From contig CAUYUJ010000700.1 in assembly GCA_963575745.1 (NCBI GenBank), positions 32,501 to 96,500 of the forward strand: a stretch of DNA of 64,000 nt. The letters are read 5' to 3'. The DNA is from Prorocentrum cordatum. Lineage: Eukaryota > Sar > Dinophyceae > Prorocentrales > Prorocentraceae. Under the pieces are notes generated by a model, which saw only the letters and a list, made by a program, of their open reading frames with translations, ran no database searches and was not told where the DNA came from. The position numbers and the translations under genes are program-made. How positions within the stretch are numbered: the first letter of the stretch is position 1; every line of letters starts with the position of its first letter. Below, in pieces: positions 1 through 11,462 of this stretch.

Positions 1-49
1 GCAGGCCGAGGAGGCCCAGCTCCTCCGCCGTCGAGTTCAGGCGTCGGGA

Positions 50-703
50 GTGGGAGCGCCCTTTCTGGAGGTGGACAAGCAGCTCACCTTCAACTTTGAC
101 GCCGGGTCCCTCGAGAATTTCGGTGAGCTTGAGGAGGAGGCTCAGGCGAACCTCAAGCGCCTCTGTGCAGAGGGCCACAACATCATGCGGGTGGCCCAGC
201 AGCACTTTGAGCAGCAGTGCCAGGAGCAGCTGCGTCGCATCAAGCAAGAAGCTGAGGAGGCGATCAAGAAGAAGCGGAAGATCGGTGACGACACCGCGGA
301 TGGCCAGGCCACCCCTGCGGCAGCGGCTGAGTCGCCGACGGCCACCGCAACCCCGCCTGCTAGCGAGGAGCCCGCTGGTGAACAGCGGGAGCCTGCGGTG
401 GCAGCGACAGCAGCAGCACCTGCAGCAGGCGATGCCATGGCGGAGCAGATTCGCCGCAATGCGGCGAAGCTCGGAGCCTCAGCCTCGGAGAATGCCCGCC
501 TGCGCGCCGAGCCCAAGGTGGGTGGCCAGGCTGCTCCAGGCCCTGCTGGTGCTGCAGGTGATGCTAAGCTCCGCGGGTGGCCACGTGGGCGTGGATACAC
601 ATTGGGGCGCGGGGGAAGGGGATTCAGCCCCCTGTCGTCACACCCCCGCGCCCTCACGCTCTACCAGTTCGGTCACGCCTTCTCGGTGGGCGACATCGAG
701 TAA
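50..703 (+). pseudogene. Retrotransposon N-terminal region (charged, coiled-coil, Ala-rich)
   Basis: The frame opening at 50 reads as a natural protein for roughly 180 codons. An acidic stretch is followed by a heptad-like region rich in Glu, Gln, Leu and Arg, with a basic Lys/Arg patch near 265-285 that could be a nuclear or nucleic-acid-binding signal. Ala/Pro/Thr-rich low-complexity sequence follows. It lies directly upstream of the endonuclease and probably corresponds to ORF1 or an N-terminal extension of the polyprotein. Continuity moves to another frame near 560-640. No zinc knuckle typical of Gag is visible, so an ORF1p function is only inferred from position. The true start may lie before base 1. 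Confidence 0.5.
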
Positions 704-1310
704 AGCGAGTTCGGCCATCGGCACGGCCTCTCCATGCAACGGTCGGCCTGGGCCTCTTCAAACTGGAGTGACGGAGCCGCGGACGCGCGGATGGCAGCCT
801 CCTCCTCCAGGTGCCCCGCTGCCACGGCCCCCAGCGGGGGCGCGGTCGATGCCCGCGGCAGCGGGAGGAAGAGTTGCCCACTGCACCGTCCAGACGGGAG
901 AGGCCCCGCCACATGAGCGACACAGAGGTACCTGGAGCTCGTGGAATGCGACGCCAGGATTCCTCTGCGACGACAGGCTTGTCGGGCACGCCGTCAGCGG
1001 AGACGACGAGGTCTGGGATTGGCATTGCTTCTCCCAGCAACGACTGGCCTGGCACGCTTCAAGTTGGACTGGGGGAGCCGCGGACGCGCGGATGGCAGCC
1101 CCCTCCTCCAGGTGCCCCACTGTCACGGCCCCCAACGGGGGGGGGGGGTCGTTTCCGGCGGCAGTGGGAGGAAGCGCGGCCCACGGCCCTGACCAGCAGG
1201 GAGAGGCCCAGCCACGTGAGCGACATGGAGGCACATGGAGTCCAAGGCAGGCGACTTCAGGACGGGCTTCCGCGACTACATCCATGATGGCGTCGTCGGG
1301 CTCGGCCACT
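700..1310 (+). repeat. Tandem duplication of about 301 bp inside the retrotransposon
   Basis: Two diverged copies of one unit lie head to tail. The shared block GCCGCGGACGCGCGGATGGC occurs at 776 and again at 1077, followed in both by a similar CCTCCTCCAGGTGCCCC stretch and then GAGAGGCCC and CACATGGAG-type blocks. The period of about 301 bp is not a multiple of three, so the duplication itself shifts frame. It sits between the coiled-coil region and the endonuclease. Confidence 0.75.
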
Positions 1311-1461
1311 GCGCCTACAAGCCTGGGAACCGCAGACCCCGCCTGCCATCCCGGCGCCCAAGGGCCTAATAGGAGGGAGCGTCTCGGGGCCCAGGCTGGA
1401 ACACTGCAGCTGGATCGCCTGCTTCCCGACCAGGGTGCTCTGGCACCTGCGCCTGGGCAGC

Positions 1462-2631
1462 TGGAAGGTAAGCTCATTGTGTGCACCTACAACGGCAACA
1501 CGTGGAACACTGCCTCCAGTGTCCACGAGTGGATGTGCAAGAAGGAGATGGCACCGCACGCGACGTCTGTCCAGGAGACGCGGTTCACATCCAACACGGC
1601 GGTCGAGCAGGCCCATGGTTGGGCCGGCCGAGGAGGCCACATTCTTGCAGCCTCAGGAATCCTTAGGACTGGAGATGCCGCCACGGCAGTTTCGTCGGGA
1701 GTGGCCATTGTATCCTCGACGCCGCTTGGCACCGCCAGATTCCCCCAACCTTGGGATGGAGCCCAGCATCGCTTCAGGCGAGGGCACTACGATTGCCATG
1801 ATCTCAGTGTACCTCGAAGATTCGATAGGGCTCCAAGGGCCCAACAGGCAGCTACTGGAAGACGTTCACTCGCGGTGCGCGCATCTGGACGTGCTCTTCA
1901 TCATTGGTGGTGACTGGAACATTGAGGCCAGCGAGCTGTCAACCCCAGGCTGGCCTGAGCTCATGGGAGGAGTTGGCATGGCCCCAGGGCTGGCCACATG
2001 CAATGATAATGACTACGACTACTTCGTGATCTCGCGCGCGCTGGAGGACCTTGTGGACTCCATCAAGTGCCACGTGGACACCCCCAGCGGCCCGCACCAG
2101 GCCGCGACGCTGGTGTTGCGTGGCTGCTGGAAGCGGCCCATGATCCAGACGCAGCGCGCGCCGAAGGGCTTTGCGCTGGAGTTTGAGGCCGACGAGGAGG
2201 CCAGGACCAGGCGCGACCTGCTGGTGGCCACCCTCCCATGGCCCCCGCCCTGCCCAGGCCCAGAAGGAATAGTCAAGGGCTGGTTCGATCAAGCTGAGGA
2301 GGCAATGCAGGCGCTGCATGGCATGCCCAGTAGTGAAGCCAAGTACTACAAGGGCAGGTCCAAGGGCCCCAGGACAGTCGCAGTTCCCTTGGAGGCCAGG
2401 GTCCAGGAGAACCGCTTCGAAAGAGCGTCAGAGGTCACCCAACTCTGGCTTTCGCTGCGCCACTTGTCCAAGAGAAGGTGGGACTTGGGCCCCATCGGGC
2501 CGAACGACCTGCCCAACGGCTACAGGGCCAGACGAGCGCAGCAGCTCCTCGAGTCAGCCAGCCGCCTGAAGGTCAAGTTCCAGGAGCAGTCCATCACGAT
2601 GTTCGATGGCACGGTGTTCCTGAGTTTCTGA
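1462..2631 (+). pseudogene. Retrotransposon endonuclease (EEP family) domain, frameshifted
   Basis: This is the target-nicking endonuclease of a LINE-type element. The N-terminal part, in the frame running to 1913, has a beta strand followed by a Tyr-Asn-Gly-Asn start and a Gln-Glu-Thr-Arg block near 1570-1585. These match the EEP pattern in which Asn and Glu hold the metal. Between about 1775 and 1790 the protein moves to the next frame, where a Gly-Gly-Asp-Trp-Asn-Ile motif (1905-1922) supplies the catalytic Asp and Asn and a Tyr-Asp-Tyr-Phe-Val-Ile-Ser block resembles the final SDH-like region. The usual terminal Asp-His pair is not evident. The frame ends at TGA 2629-2631, but the same frame resumes at once, so this is an in-frame stop rather than a natural end. 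Confidence 0.75.
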
Positions 2632-3318
2632 AACGAGATGGGCCTCCAGACGGAGTTGGGCTATAAAATCCTACTCGTGATGGAACAGGTTGTGGCCAAG
2701 CACACCAAGGAGGATGCAAAGGCCAGCAAACTCAAATGGGACGACTTCTCGGAGCAGGCTTTCGAACGCCAAGGTTCGTTGGCCCACAAGGTTATCAAGA
2801 AGACCCACGGAGAGCCCAGCCCCGTCCTTGAGGCAGGTTCGGTCGACCATGCACTGGTGGGCCAGCCTGCGCTTGAGCGGGTGCTAGCTGACTGGCCCCC
2901 CCTCTGGTCTTACCCCAGCCGGAGCGGCAAGGAACACCCAGGCCTGTGGGACGTCGGCGAGTGGGCTCTGCCGCCGATCACGGTGGACGACATCAAGTTC
3001 GCGGCGCGCAAGTTCTCCAGGCACACGGGCCTTGGCTGGGACAACTTCCACCCGCGGCTGCTGCTGGAGGTGGGAGAGGACATCCTTGCCAGGCTCGCCA
3101 GCTTGCTCAACGCTTGGGAGCGCGCCCCCTACTGCGGCGAGCTGTGGACCGTGATCATTGCATTCCTGCCGAAGCCCGATGGAGGGCAGCGGCCCATCGG
3201 GCCCATGCCGCTGATGGCCAGGATCTGGTCAAGGGTGCGCCAGGGCTACGCGGCCAAATGGGAGAGGTCGCTGGAGCAAACCCCTTTTCTGGGGTACCTC
3301 AGCTTCGCGAGGATGTGA
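2632..3318 (+). pseudogene. Reverse transcriptase, N-terminal part (finger region)
   Basis: The frame is the same as the preceding endonuclease segment. It carries the linker and first RT motifs: a Trp-rich region, an Asp-Asp-Ile-Lys-Phe-Ala helix, and a Leu-Pro-Lys-Pro-Asp-Gly-Gly-Gln-Arg-Pro-Ile block at 3166-3204 that corresponds to the conserved PK...RPI motif preceding the palm. The frame closes at 3316-3318 and the palm continues in another frame, implying an indel near 3318-3325. The TGA just upstream separates it from the endonuclease. In the family these parts form a single polypeptide in the RNP that reverse-transcribes its own RNA at the target site. Confidence 0.8.
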
Positions 3319-3319
3319 C

Positions 3320-6244
3320 AAAGCGGCGTGGCCCCACAATGTTTTCGCAGCCCACGCCAAGCACGCGCGAGCGGAGGCCGCGTCCATCTACATGGATTTG
3401 CAGAAGTACTACGAGCACATTGGCCACGCCGAGCTCAAGGTGGCGGCGCGGGCCTGGGGCTTCGACCTTGGGCTACTCAGAGCCCTCTGCGTCACCTACC
3501 TGGCGCCGCGGCGGGCGCGCATCAGCTCCTGCCTCAGCGAGGCGGTGGCGCCCAACGGCACGGTCGTGGCTGGCTGCTCCTGCGCCACGGCGCTGGCGAA
3601 GCTGCTTTTGCTCTCGGCCCTGCGGGCCGCGGCGGCGGCGGCACCCATGGCCAGGCTGCTCAACGTGGTGGGTGACGTCTCGGCCCACGTCACAGGGCCC
3701 CGCTCCATGGTGGCCCAGCAGCTGGGAGCCACCTACAGGGCCTTCTGCGAGAAGGTGCGCGAGGCCAACCTGCCACTGAGCAGGCACAAGACCAAGGGGC
3801 TGGCCACGAGCAAGGAGCTGCGCCAGGCGCTGATGCAGCAACCTGGCTGGGACCTCGGGCCAGACGACTTTGTGGACATGCACAGGGACCTTGGAGGGGA
3901 CGCGGTCTCAGGGTCGCACCGCCGCGTCACGACGGCGGCCACACGAGAACTACAGGCGCGAGCTCAGGGCAGGAAGCTCACCAGCCTGTTCCGCCCTGGG
4001 CTGGACCGTGCGAGGGTCTACCGTGCTGGCCCCACGGCCAAGGCCACCTGGGGCTCGGCCATCATGGGCGCCCCGAATGGCAGGCTGCGCCAGCTGCGTG
4101 TCGGGGCGATCAAGGCGAGGGGACGCTTGCCCCGTGGAGCAGCCTTGGGGATTGCCAGCCTAGCCCAGGCCAGTGGCTGGAAGAGGGACCCGCTGACCAT
4201 TGTCACCAGGACCGCGCTCATGGCCTACGTCGAGGTGATCTGGGCCTCGCTGCTGCCTGAGGCAGCAGCCCGCTCCTGCCTGGCCAGGGGCATGGAGCTC
4301 GCCCAGCAACGGCATCCTTGGCGGCAGGTCAAGGACCCCATCAGCGCCCTGGTCCTCACATTGGATCGCGTCGGCTGGGGCTTCTTGCAGGGCGACCCTT
4401 ACCTGGTTCACGACAGCACAGGAGCAGCCTACGACGTCAGGGGGCACTCTCCCGCCTTCTTTGGCAGCCTGGTCGCGCAGCAGTGCCGTGTCGCAATTGG
4501 GCTGAAGGAGGTGGCCATGCAGGGTCCCAGCATGTGGGGCTGGAGCCTTCCGCCCTTCTGGCAACCGATCCTTGATCTGGCCAGTCATCGGTCGCAGGTC
4601 TGGGACCAGCACCACCAGCGGGTGCTGCGCAGCCTCATCCAGAACACCCACTGGTGCCAGGCTAGGGTGGCAGCGGCGGACAGCTCGCGGGCGGCGCCGT
4701 CCAATTGCCAGCTCTGCGGTTTCAAGGACGGCTCGCTTTTCCACAGGCGGTTTCGTTGCGAGGCGCACGAGTTTTGGAGGAGTGACTACTTGGAGGAGCC
4801 GCTGCGCGGAGCCGCTGATCGAGTGGAAGGCCTAGGCTTCCCGTTCACCGACCTGTTCGCCAGAGGCCTCTTCCTTGACATTTCGAAGTTGATGAATAGG
4901 CCTGTTCGGCCAGAGGCGGACTACTTCGAGAGTTCTACGAGCTGGTACACCTTGGGACCGCACCTCAATGGGCACCACGTCTTTGTGGATGGCTCGGGCC
5001 TCGACCAGGCCTACCCGCGCCTGCGCACCGCTGGTTGGTCCGTGGTTATCTACGACGAGACCTACAAGCTTGTGGCGGAGGCGTGGGGAGCGGTTCCGAT
5101 TGCTGTGGCCCCCGAGCAGTTGGCCAGAGATGGCGAGGACTACGCGGTGAAGGTCCTCACGTCGCAGGTGGCAGGGGGCAGCTACAGGCTCTACATTGAC
5201 TGCATGGCCACAGTGCGTTGCGCGGCCAACCCGTCGGCAGCGGCCGCAGCCAGCGCCCAGCGCGCGCACCTTTGGGCTGGCCAAGCAGAGCAGCTGCAGG
5301 ACGTAACGGTCGTCAAGATCAAGGCCCACCAGGGCCCCAGGGCTGCCGCGGACGGCCTAGTCTCGCAGTTCGAGCTGGATGGCAACGCTCGGGCCGACAG
5401 GCGCGCCAAGCAGGGCGCGACGGCGGCCAGGGCGAACCTCGGCGACATCCTCGTGGTCGAGGGCTGCCTGTCGCTGGCCCGCCTGGCGGCGCGGCTCGCT
5501 GCCGCGCACGAGGTGCAGCTGTCGCGCACGAGCATGCTCGACTCCATGGGAGTGGTGGCGCTGGAGCTCATCGACCTCGGCGAGTGGCCGCAGTGGCCAG
5601 CGGAGTTCGAGGATGAGGGCGAGGACGTGGAAGGTGAGGCCGCGGCCAGCTCCCAGGCGCCAGGTGGCAGCGCCCCGTTGGAGCCTGACGCCGCGCCTGC
5701 TGGCCTGCAACCTTGGCGCGTCGCTGGGCACGCGCTGCTCGCCGCGCCCATTTTTGTGGATGAAAAGGCGCGTGAGGCCCAGCAGTCTTGCGGCACCCTC
5801 CTCTTTTGCAATACGTGCCGCGGGTACGTATCTGATAAGCGGGGTCGAGGCCTTCAGGATAAGTGTCCAGGAGGCCCGATCCCAAGTGCCAAGAACAACA
5901 ATTCCGCTCTGAAGCACGTGAAGCACCCCAAAGGGAACAGGCTTCTGGGGAGCTTGCGGTCGCCTGAGGAGTCCGAGATCAATTTTTGGTCTGGGCATTT
6001 TCCCCCCGAGCCTCCTGTGGTTGCCCAAACGGGTACCCTGACGGCTGGCCCTAAGAGGCCCAGCGTCCAGGAGGTCTTGTCTTCGTTTGGGCTTCAGCTG
6101 GCAGAGGCCCAGCTGTTGGGGTCCAGAGCCCTGGAGACCAGGGCAGAGGCCCAAGCCCGCAGGGCCCGTGGTGTTTCGGGCCCCGAGGATCCCCTTGACC
6201 TCTCTAGCGTGGTCCCTGGCGCGGCAATGCCTGGCTGGGGCTGA
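3320..6244 (+). pseudogene. Reverse transcriptase palm, zinc motif, RNase H and C-terminal zinc cluster
   Basis: The open frame begins upstream of its first Met (3392) and ends at TGA 6242-6244. RT motif A is Tyr-Met-Asp-Leu-Gln with the Asp at 3395-3397. The motif C position reads Val-Val-Gly-Asp-Val near 3665-3679, so the first Asp of the usual YxDD pair is Gly. A CxxC...H...C zinc motif lies at about 4705-4760. The RNase H domain runs about 4975-5420 with Phe-Val-Asp-Gly-Ser (first Asp near 4988), a Tyr-Ile-Asp strand (about 5192), Lys-Ile-Lys-Ala-His (about 5312) and Gly-Asn-Ala-Arg-Ala-Asp (5382-5400). A CX6CXXC cluster with a later Cys lies at 5788-5870. This 950-codon stretch is open, but the substituted RT motif and upstream breaks argue against activity. 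Confidence 0.85.
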
Positions 6245-8112
6245 GTCTTGAAGGCTTGCGGGGTCCCAGGGTCGAATTCGTGTGCAGGACCCTTTTTGGG
6301 TCGAGTCTAGCCTCCTCCTCCTCTTATTCCTGGTCTCTCCTGTCTCCTGCTCCTCCTCCTCCTCCGCCTCCTCGGCACTTTTGCTCCGTCGCCCCTCCCT
6401 CCGCTTTCAGCGGGCGCCGGAGCGCACAGCATGGGCCATGCCGCCATCGGTGGCGCTTCTTCCAGGGCGGCCAAGGTATGAACCTCCATGATGGCGCGCC
6501 GGGGCGTGCGTAAGTTTGCTGGGGCCTTGCCGAGCGGGGTCGAATGCACGCGTTGTGGCGTGCGCTCGTGTGGCGATTTTCATGCACATCCTGTTTCGAG
6601 GCTTTCCTTCACGTTACCGTTGAACTTTCTCGCACTATGGTGGCAGCCGCGTTGTGTGAAGTTCGTGTGGCCGCGCTCTTTTCCTCTTCCTTTCTTTTTG
6701 ATTTTTTTAATTTTTTACCAAAAAAATTGCCGCCAGCCGCCCTGGAAGGAGCGTCCCCGACAGCGGGACGGTTTTTTTCTTCGGCCAGACGCAGAAGGGG
6801 AAGTCCACCTCCGCCTCCACCTCCGGACGGAGGGCCTCTGGTATCGACGGTAACGCCGTCGGTCCAGAAGTCCTTGGGCGCCTCTGGAGATTCCCGTCGC
6901 CACGGTTGGATGCGGCTGGCCAGATTGGCCCTGATGAGCATTGAGAGGGATTTGGGGGCAGGTTTTGAGCGGAGTCTTTGTTGGGGACGGCGGGGTCCTT
7001 GAGAAGGCGTTTTCTGCAGCGGTTCTTCGCTGTTTCTGGCCTCCCTCGGGTCTTCCCTTGGGTTTGCCCCAGGACTGTCAACAAGAACAGTTCAAGATGA
7101 GTTTCCCCCCATCCACCTCCGCCTCCTCTCCCCCCTCTGGACCTGCTCGGCGGGCAGTCGTTGTTTCCTTCTCGACGCCGCTTCGGGCGGGGCGCGTCAC
7201 CTCCGTCTCCCACTGCTGCTGTGAGGCCGACGCTGCCGAGACGGCAGAACTCCACCTCTTGAGATTTGAGCCGGGCGAGACCGAGGCTCGACCTGAGCGG
7301 CGTTCGGGCGAGTTTTCCTGGACCGTTTTCGCTATCATTCCGCGTCGCAGCAGAGGAGGAGCGAAGGCAGACCGAGGGGGAGCACGGAAACAAAACGAGA
7401 ACGACGACAAACGCCGTTTGGGTCGAGCCCTGGGCGAGACGACGGCGCGTGCGGGCACGAGCCTACATGGGCTTCGAGGGAGGAGCCCACGGCGCGCGCC
7501 AGCGTGCCTTGCGCGGGGCAGGCCGCGCGGGCGGGAGCAGGGCGAAGACTCGCGTGCGTGCCTGGGCGCGCGCGTCCCTCTTCGCGGCCCCTGGACAGGG
7601 CTCATGTCGGCTCCTCCGAGTCGATTCGATGCCGATGCCGACGGATTCTGATCCGGGCGAAGGCCTCACCAGCCCGCCGACGTTTTTTCCGATGCGGCTT
7701 CTCCCGACTCGGCCGCCGACTTCCGCCGTTCCGGTTCATTCCGATCGCCGACCCGAGTTAGTGATTCGGCTGTGGGTTTTTCTGATGAAGAGTTGCGTGT
7801 CGTCACATGTTCCCTCACCCAGGGCGGGAGGAAGCTTCCGCCTCATTACTTCCAGAGCGTAGTTTTCTTCTTCTTGTTCTTATTGTTAATATTATTGAGT
7901 TTCTTATTATCTGTAGAATTCTTCTTATGATTACGAGCCCACGAGCGAAACCGAGGACTCGACCACCAGCGGGATTCGCTTCGTCGGCGTAGAGACAATG
8001 CGGTTCGGGCCTCCTCTCGTCTGACACCCTTCTGCTCAGCTTTCGGCACGGCGAGGCGAGGGAGGCGGAGGAAGGACTGGTCGATGCTGAGGCTGACCGA
8101 CATGACCATTAG
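6245..8112. other. Non-coding flank or retrotransposon 3' region, no gene recognised
   Basis: CT-rich sequence at 6306-6375 is followed by an AT-rich patch (about 6690-6730) and GC-rich unique sequence. Several open frames cross it, but none shows a domain, and overlapping frames on both strands are equally long. The AT-rich patch could mark the end of the retrotransposon transcript; this is inference only. Confidence 0.4.
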
Positions 8113-8120
8113 AGATTCTC

Positions 8121-8207
8121 GAAGAAGAAGAAACCACATAAACACAAACTTTTGGCGCTCCGCGCGGAGCGCCAAAAGTTTATGTTGATGTGTTTGTTTC
8201 TCCTTCT
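8121..8207. mobile_element. M3 hairpin MITE with 8-bp target duplication
   Basis: A perfect 36-base palindrome (8146-8181, arms of 16 around GCGC) lies inside longer imperfect terminal inverted repeats beginning GAAGAAGAAGAAACCACATA. The element is flanked on both sides by AGATTCTC (8113-8120 and 8208-8215). An 8-bp duplication is the hAT-type size, but no transposase is present. It is the most compact copy of family M3, whose longer copies carry a GC-rich core. Confidence 0.7.
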
Positions 8208-9040
8208 AGATTCTCAAATCCGCTGGTCAGCGCCATATCGTCATGGGTTCGAGTTTGCACTGGATTGCCCGTCTAAGCAGGATTGCATGGAACGTATCCC
8301 CAGATTGCGTGCTGCTTGACTACGGTTTAGTCTTACCGCATGCGACCGCGAACACGTTGGACGCGAGCTTCAATCAAGCCATGTCCCCACAAGCAGCCCA
8401 CGAGTGGTGAATGTGTATCGATTCGTATGCGGAAAGTTTGTTAAGTGGAGCCCAAGTCAAAATGCGTTCGGCTTCCCATGACCTCGGTGGAAACATCCTC
8501 GGGCGCCTCTTGAAGGATTGTGTGTAACAGACTGTTGCATGTTCGAGGCATCTTGAACAGCCGTTGGGGGGTCGCTTGGGTTTTGCACTCAAGGGCAACG
8601 TTAGGTGGGGACAGGCTCAGGGGGGATACATCGACCCCCAATCGCCCATTCATCGCCGATAGTCAGACGATCGCAAACATGGAGTAAGGGGGCGTGGATT
8701 AGTGACGGGTCCCGTTTCCATGGGAAATCGCGGATTTCCGCCGCCGAACGAGGCGGCACGGGCCGCATTTTGGGGAGGGCACCTCCCCCGATCCATGGAT
8801 TTGGCGACCGCGCGCCAAATCCATAAATCCCGCTAATCCATGTTTGCGCGCCCCCAAAAGTAGGGTGAGATTGGGGTCGTGTGATCGGTCCTCGAGGCAA
8901 TCTCTGAGGTTGCTTGGGCGGGTGTTGGCCCGTCTTGATAAGGGGGCGATATCTGATGCAACGCCGCTATTCAGGGTGGACGCGATGGCGGATTAACACC
9001 TCATCGGTCGTTGAAAGTATTTATTTCTGGATTCCCAGAT
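8208..9040. other. Intergenic; M13 fragment and a hairpin element
   Basis: No gene is seen. A fragment of family M13 lies at about 8617-8660 (GATACATCGACCCCCAATCG). At about 8688-8858 there is an imperfect inverted repeat whose ends share GGGGGCG and TGGATTAG blocks. The rest looks unique. Confidence 0.4.
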
Positions 9041-9159
9041 TCCGATCTACTTTAGGCCCCTTCCTATTGTGAAGGCCTTACGGCTGGTGCCGCCGACCCT
9101 GTATAGGAAGACAGGGAGATGGAACACGTGGATGAGGAGGGGGGGGGCCTCCTGGGTAT

Positions 9160-9715
9160 TCCGGAGCCTCTTGGAGGTCTTTTGGAAGCTTCTTGAGGGC
9201 CTTTTGGGTCTTCTTGGGGCCCCTTGGGGGCATCTGGGGGCCTCTTGGAGGGTCTTTTGGGGGTCTCTTGGGGTCTCCTGGGAGGCACTGGAGCCGAAAG
9301 TCCCCTGTCTGGACACGCTCTGGAAGCCGTCTTGGGGGCCTCTTAAGCCGTCTTGGAGGCCCCTTGGGCTGTCTGGGGGCCCTCTTGGGTCGTTTCGGGC
9401 CTCTTGAAGACTTCTTGGGCTATTTTGGGGCGATCTTGGAGGCCTCATGAGCAGTGTTGGGGCGTCGAGAAGCCGAGAAGGCGAGAACACCAAAATCTGT
9501 AACACCAAAATCTGTCAAAAACCTAAGGATGATCTCTGACTTTCACCTCCTGGGCCCTCTTCGGAGTGCCCTTGGAGGCCTCTTGGAGCGTCTTGGAGGT
9601 GTCTTGGACCGTCTGGAGGTCATCTCTGGCGTCTGGGACGCATAATTCGGCGATTCGGGGCCATCCTCGACCGTCTTGAAGGCTTCTAGGGGCACTCTTG
9701 GCCCGTCTTGGTGTT
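9160..9715. repeat. Degenerate minisatellite, CTTGG(A/G)GGCC-type units
   Basis: Two blocks (about 9160-9445 and 9545-9715) are built from variants of CTTGGGGGCCTCTTGGAGG, with period varying around 9-18 bases. The same unit on the opposite strand (CCAAGACGGCC) recurs at 21050-21150, 44440-44625 and 60450-60660, so it is a dispersed family rather than a single local array. Confidence 0.7.
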
Positions 9716-9719
9716 TTTG

Positions 9720-11285
9720 CTTGGCCGCAGGACCCCCTGGGGGGGAAGGCATTCTGACCCAGGAGCCCCCCTGGACCCCCCTCGACCACTCCCCCCCCAC
9801 CTCCCGCGGCGATCAAAAGGAAGGGGCTTCCCTTCGAGTTAACTACGACGTTGCTCAATTTTGCTTTGGCTGGCACGTGTGAGAAGGAGGGCCCAGGGAA
9901 AGGGGCGCGAGCGTTGAATCGTCGGTGCCGACGACTTGTGCTCGGATGGTACGGATACCGAGTCTTGCCCAAGGTCCCACTTATCAGGCATGCCTGCCCC
10001 TGCCCCCGGGGAAGTCTCTGGGCCCTTGGTGCTCCCGCCGCCTTCTTTCATCTCTCGATTTAAGTCTCCTGGCTACAAAAAGAGCAGCAAACCGATCCCA
10101 GCTTCTCGCGCTGAGTTGGCTTGCGGCGCAGCTACATCGAAGCATTCGATGGGCTTCTCGGTGAGAGGAAGCACCGCCTCGACCGAGGACGCCGAGAAGG
10201 CGGGCGCTCTTTCTTCTCTTTGGCATGTCAATGCGCCGCCAGTCCGCATGGCGTCGCGTCTCGTGAGATCCGCCAATGCATTCGTTCAGCAGTTCACCGA
10301 AGGACGCTCAAGAGAACCTCGAGAGGGAGGCGAGGACCCAAGAAAGGTCGACGGCGTTCTCAGCACGGAGACCTGAGACGGCCAGAGCTGTTGGTTCGGA
10401 CATGTGTGATTCTGCCCAGTTGAGGGTACCAGTCGTGGTGCCGAATTGAGGAACACGTGTGGTGCAGATTGAGCCCGACATCCCGTGGATGTTTCAATCG
10501 TTTGTCTTAAGTGCCACAGCAGGGAAGGTCGACCCATCTTGGGGCAAGATGGGACTTCGTTGGCATGGCTCCTGGCTACACACGGGCAGGCCCCCAGAGA
10601 TATAGTCCAGGCTGGCCTAGATGGGCCCCTGGGGTACTCAAGCCTCCCAGGTGTCTGCCCGGCTGCCACCCTGAGGCCGCCCTCTCATCATCCTCCCTTT
10701 TCCGCACTTCCTTGGCCCCATTTGTCTACCTCGGTTGCGGGCATTGCGCCGATGCTACAGTCAACGCGCATAGTAAGGACGCGCGCCTTACCTAGGGTAC
10801 CATCGTGTCCTTGCCTCTTCGGCCCGTCCTTTGCCGTCTCCACCGGCCAGATCGCCCGCCGCCCAAAAAGTCCCAACTTCGGCCCCCAGGGGTCTCGCAT
10901 CCATACCACCGGTCCTGATTACTCCAGATCTCAAAATGGCGGGGGGCGGGTCCAAAAAGTGTTTGACAGCGCGTCTGGGACCCCCCCCCAAAAAAAGCGG
11001 TGCAACAGCGGGTCCAGCATCGAGACCCCCAGGCAATCTTCTTCGACGAGGCCCGTTTTACCCCCCACGAAGTAGATATCCCCCCGGCCTCATAAGATCC
11101 AGAGTGCACGCTTTCACTGCACTTGTTCAGCATTGGCGTCCAGGAGTCGTCGCATCCTCGCCCCGCATCCTCGTTGCGCGTGCTCGCTGCAGGGCAGCCG
11201 GGGCGCGGCGGGGCGGAGGCGTCTGTGGGAGGCGCCAGGCAGAGGGACGGAGGGGGGAGGGAGCAAAAAAGCAAAACAGGGAGAG
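9720..11285. other. Intergenic; one M16 element, no gene recognised
   Basis: Open frames here have no recognisable domain. About 10755-10920 matches family M16 (AGTCAA start, then AAGGACGCGCG and an AGGGTACC...GTCCTTG...TTCGG block shared with 38996-39212). A run of C then A lies at 10980-10997. Confidence 0.45.
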
Positions 11286-11300
11286 GATCGCCCAGATCTC

Positions 11301-11462
11301 CACACACACACACACATACTTTCTCCTCCTCCTCCTCCTCCTCCTCCTCCTCCTCCTCCTCCTCCTCCTCCTCCTCCTCGTCATCCCCCTCCTGCTCCTC
11401 CTCATCCCCCTCCTGCTCCTCCTCCCCCTCCTCCTGATCCTCCTCCCCCTCTGTTTCCTCCT
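11301..11462. repeat. (CA)n followed by (CTC)n tract
   Basis: A short CA run (11301-11315) leads into about 60 bases of uninterrupted CTC triplets, then degenerate CCTGCTCCTCCTC. Open frames across it are poly-Ser, poly-Pro or poly-Leu and are artefacts. Confidence 0.9.

Larger units (their letters stand above)
1..6244 (+). mobile_element. Decayed non-LTR (LINE-type) retrotransposon, 5' end outside window
   Basis: The same strand carries, in order, a charged coiled-coil N-terminal region, an endonuclease/exonuclease/phosphatase domain, a reverse transcriptase, a Cys/His zinc motif, an RNase H domain and a C-terminal cysteine cluster. That order is typical of LINE elements with an apurinic-type endonuclease and RNase H. 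The coding sequence changes frame between about 560 and 640, again near 1780 and near 3320, and has a stop at 2629-2631, so this copy cannot make an intact polyprotein as assembled. No LTRs or clear poly-A tail were seen; the 3' end of the element was not resolved and may extend past 6244. Confidence 0.85.

Noticed and set aside
7266-7862. 198-codon forward frame after the retrotransposon
   Set aside because: Arg/Ala-rich with overlapping frames on both strands and no domain, signal or homologous block recognised.
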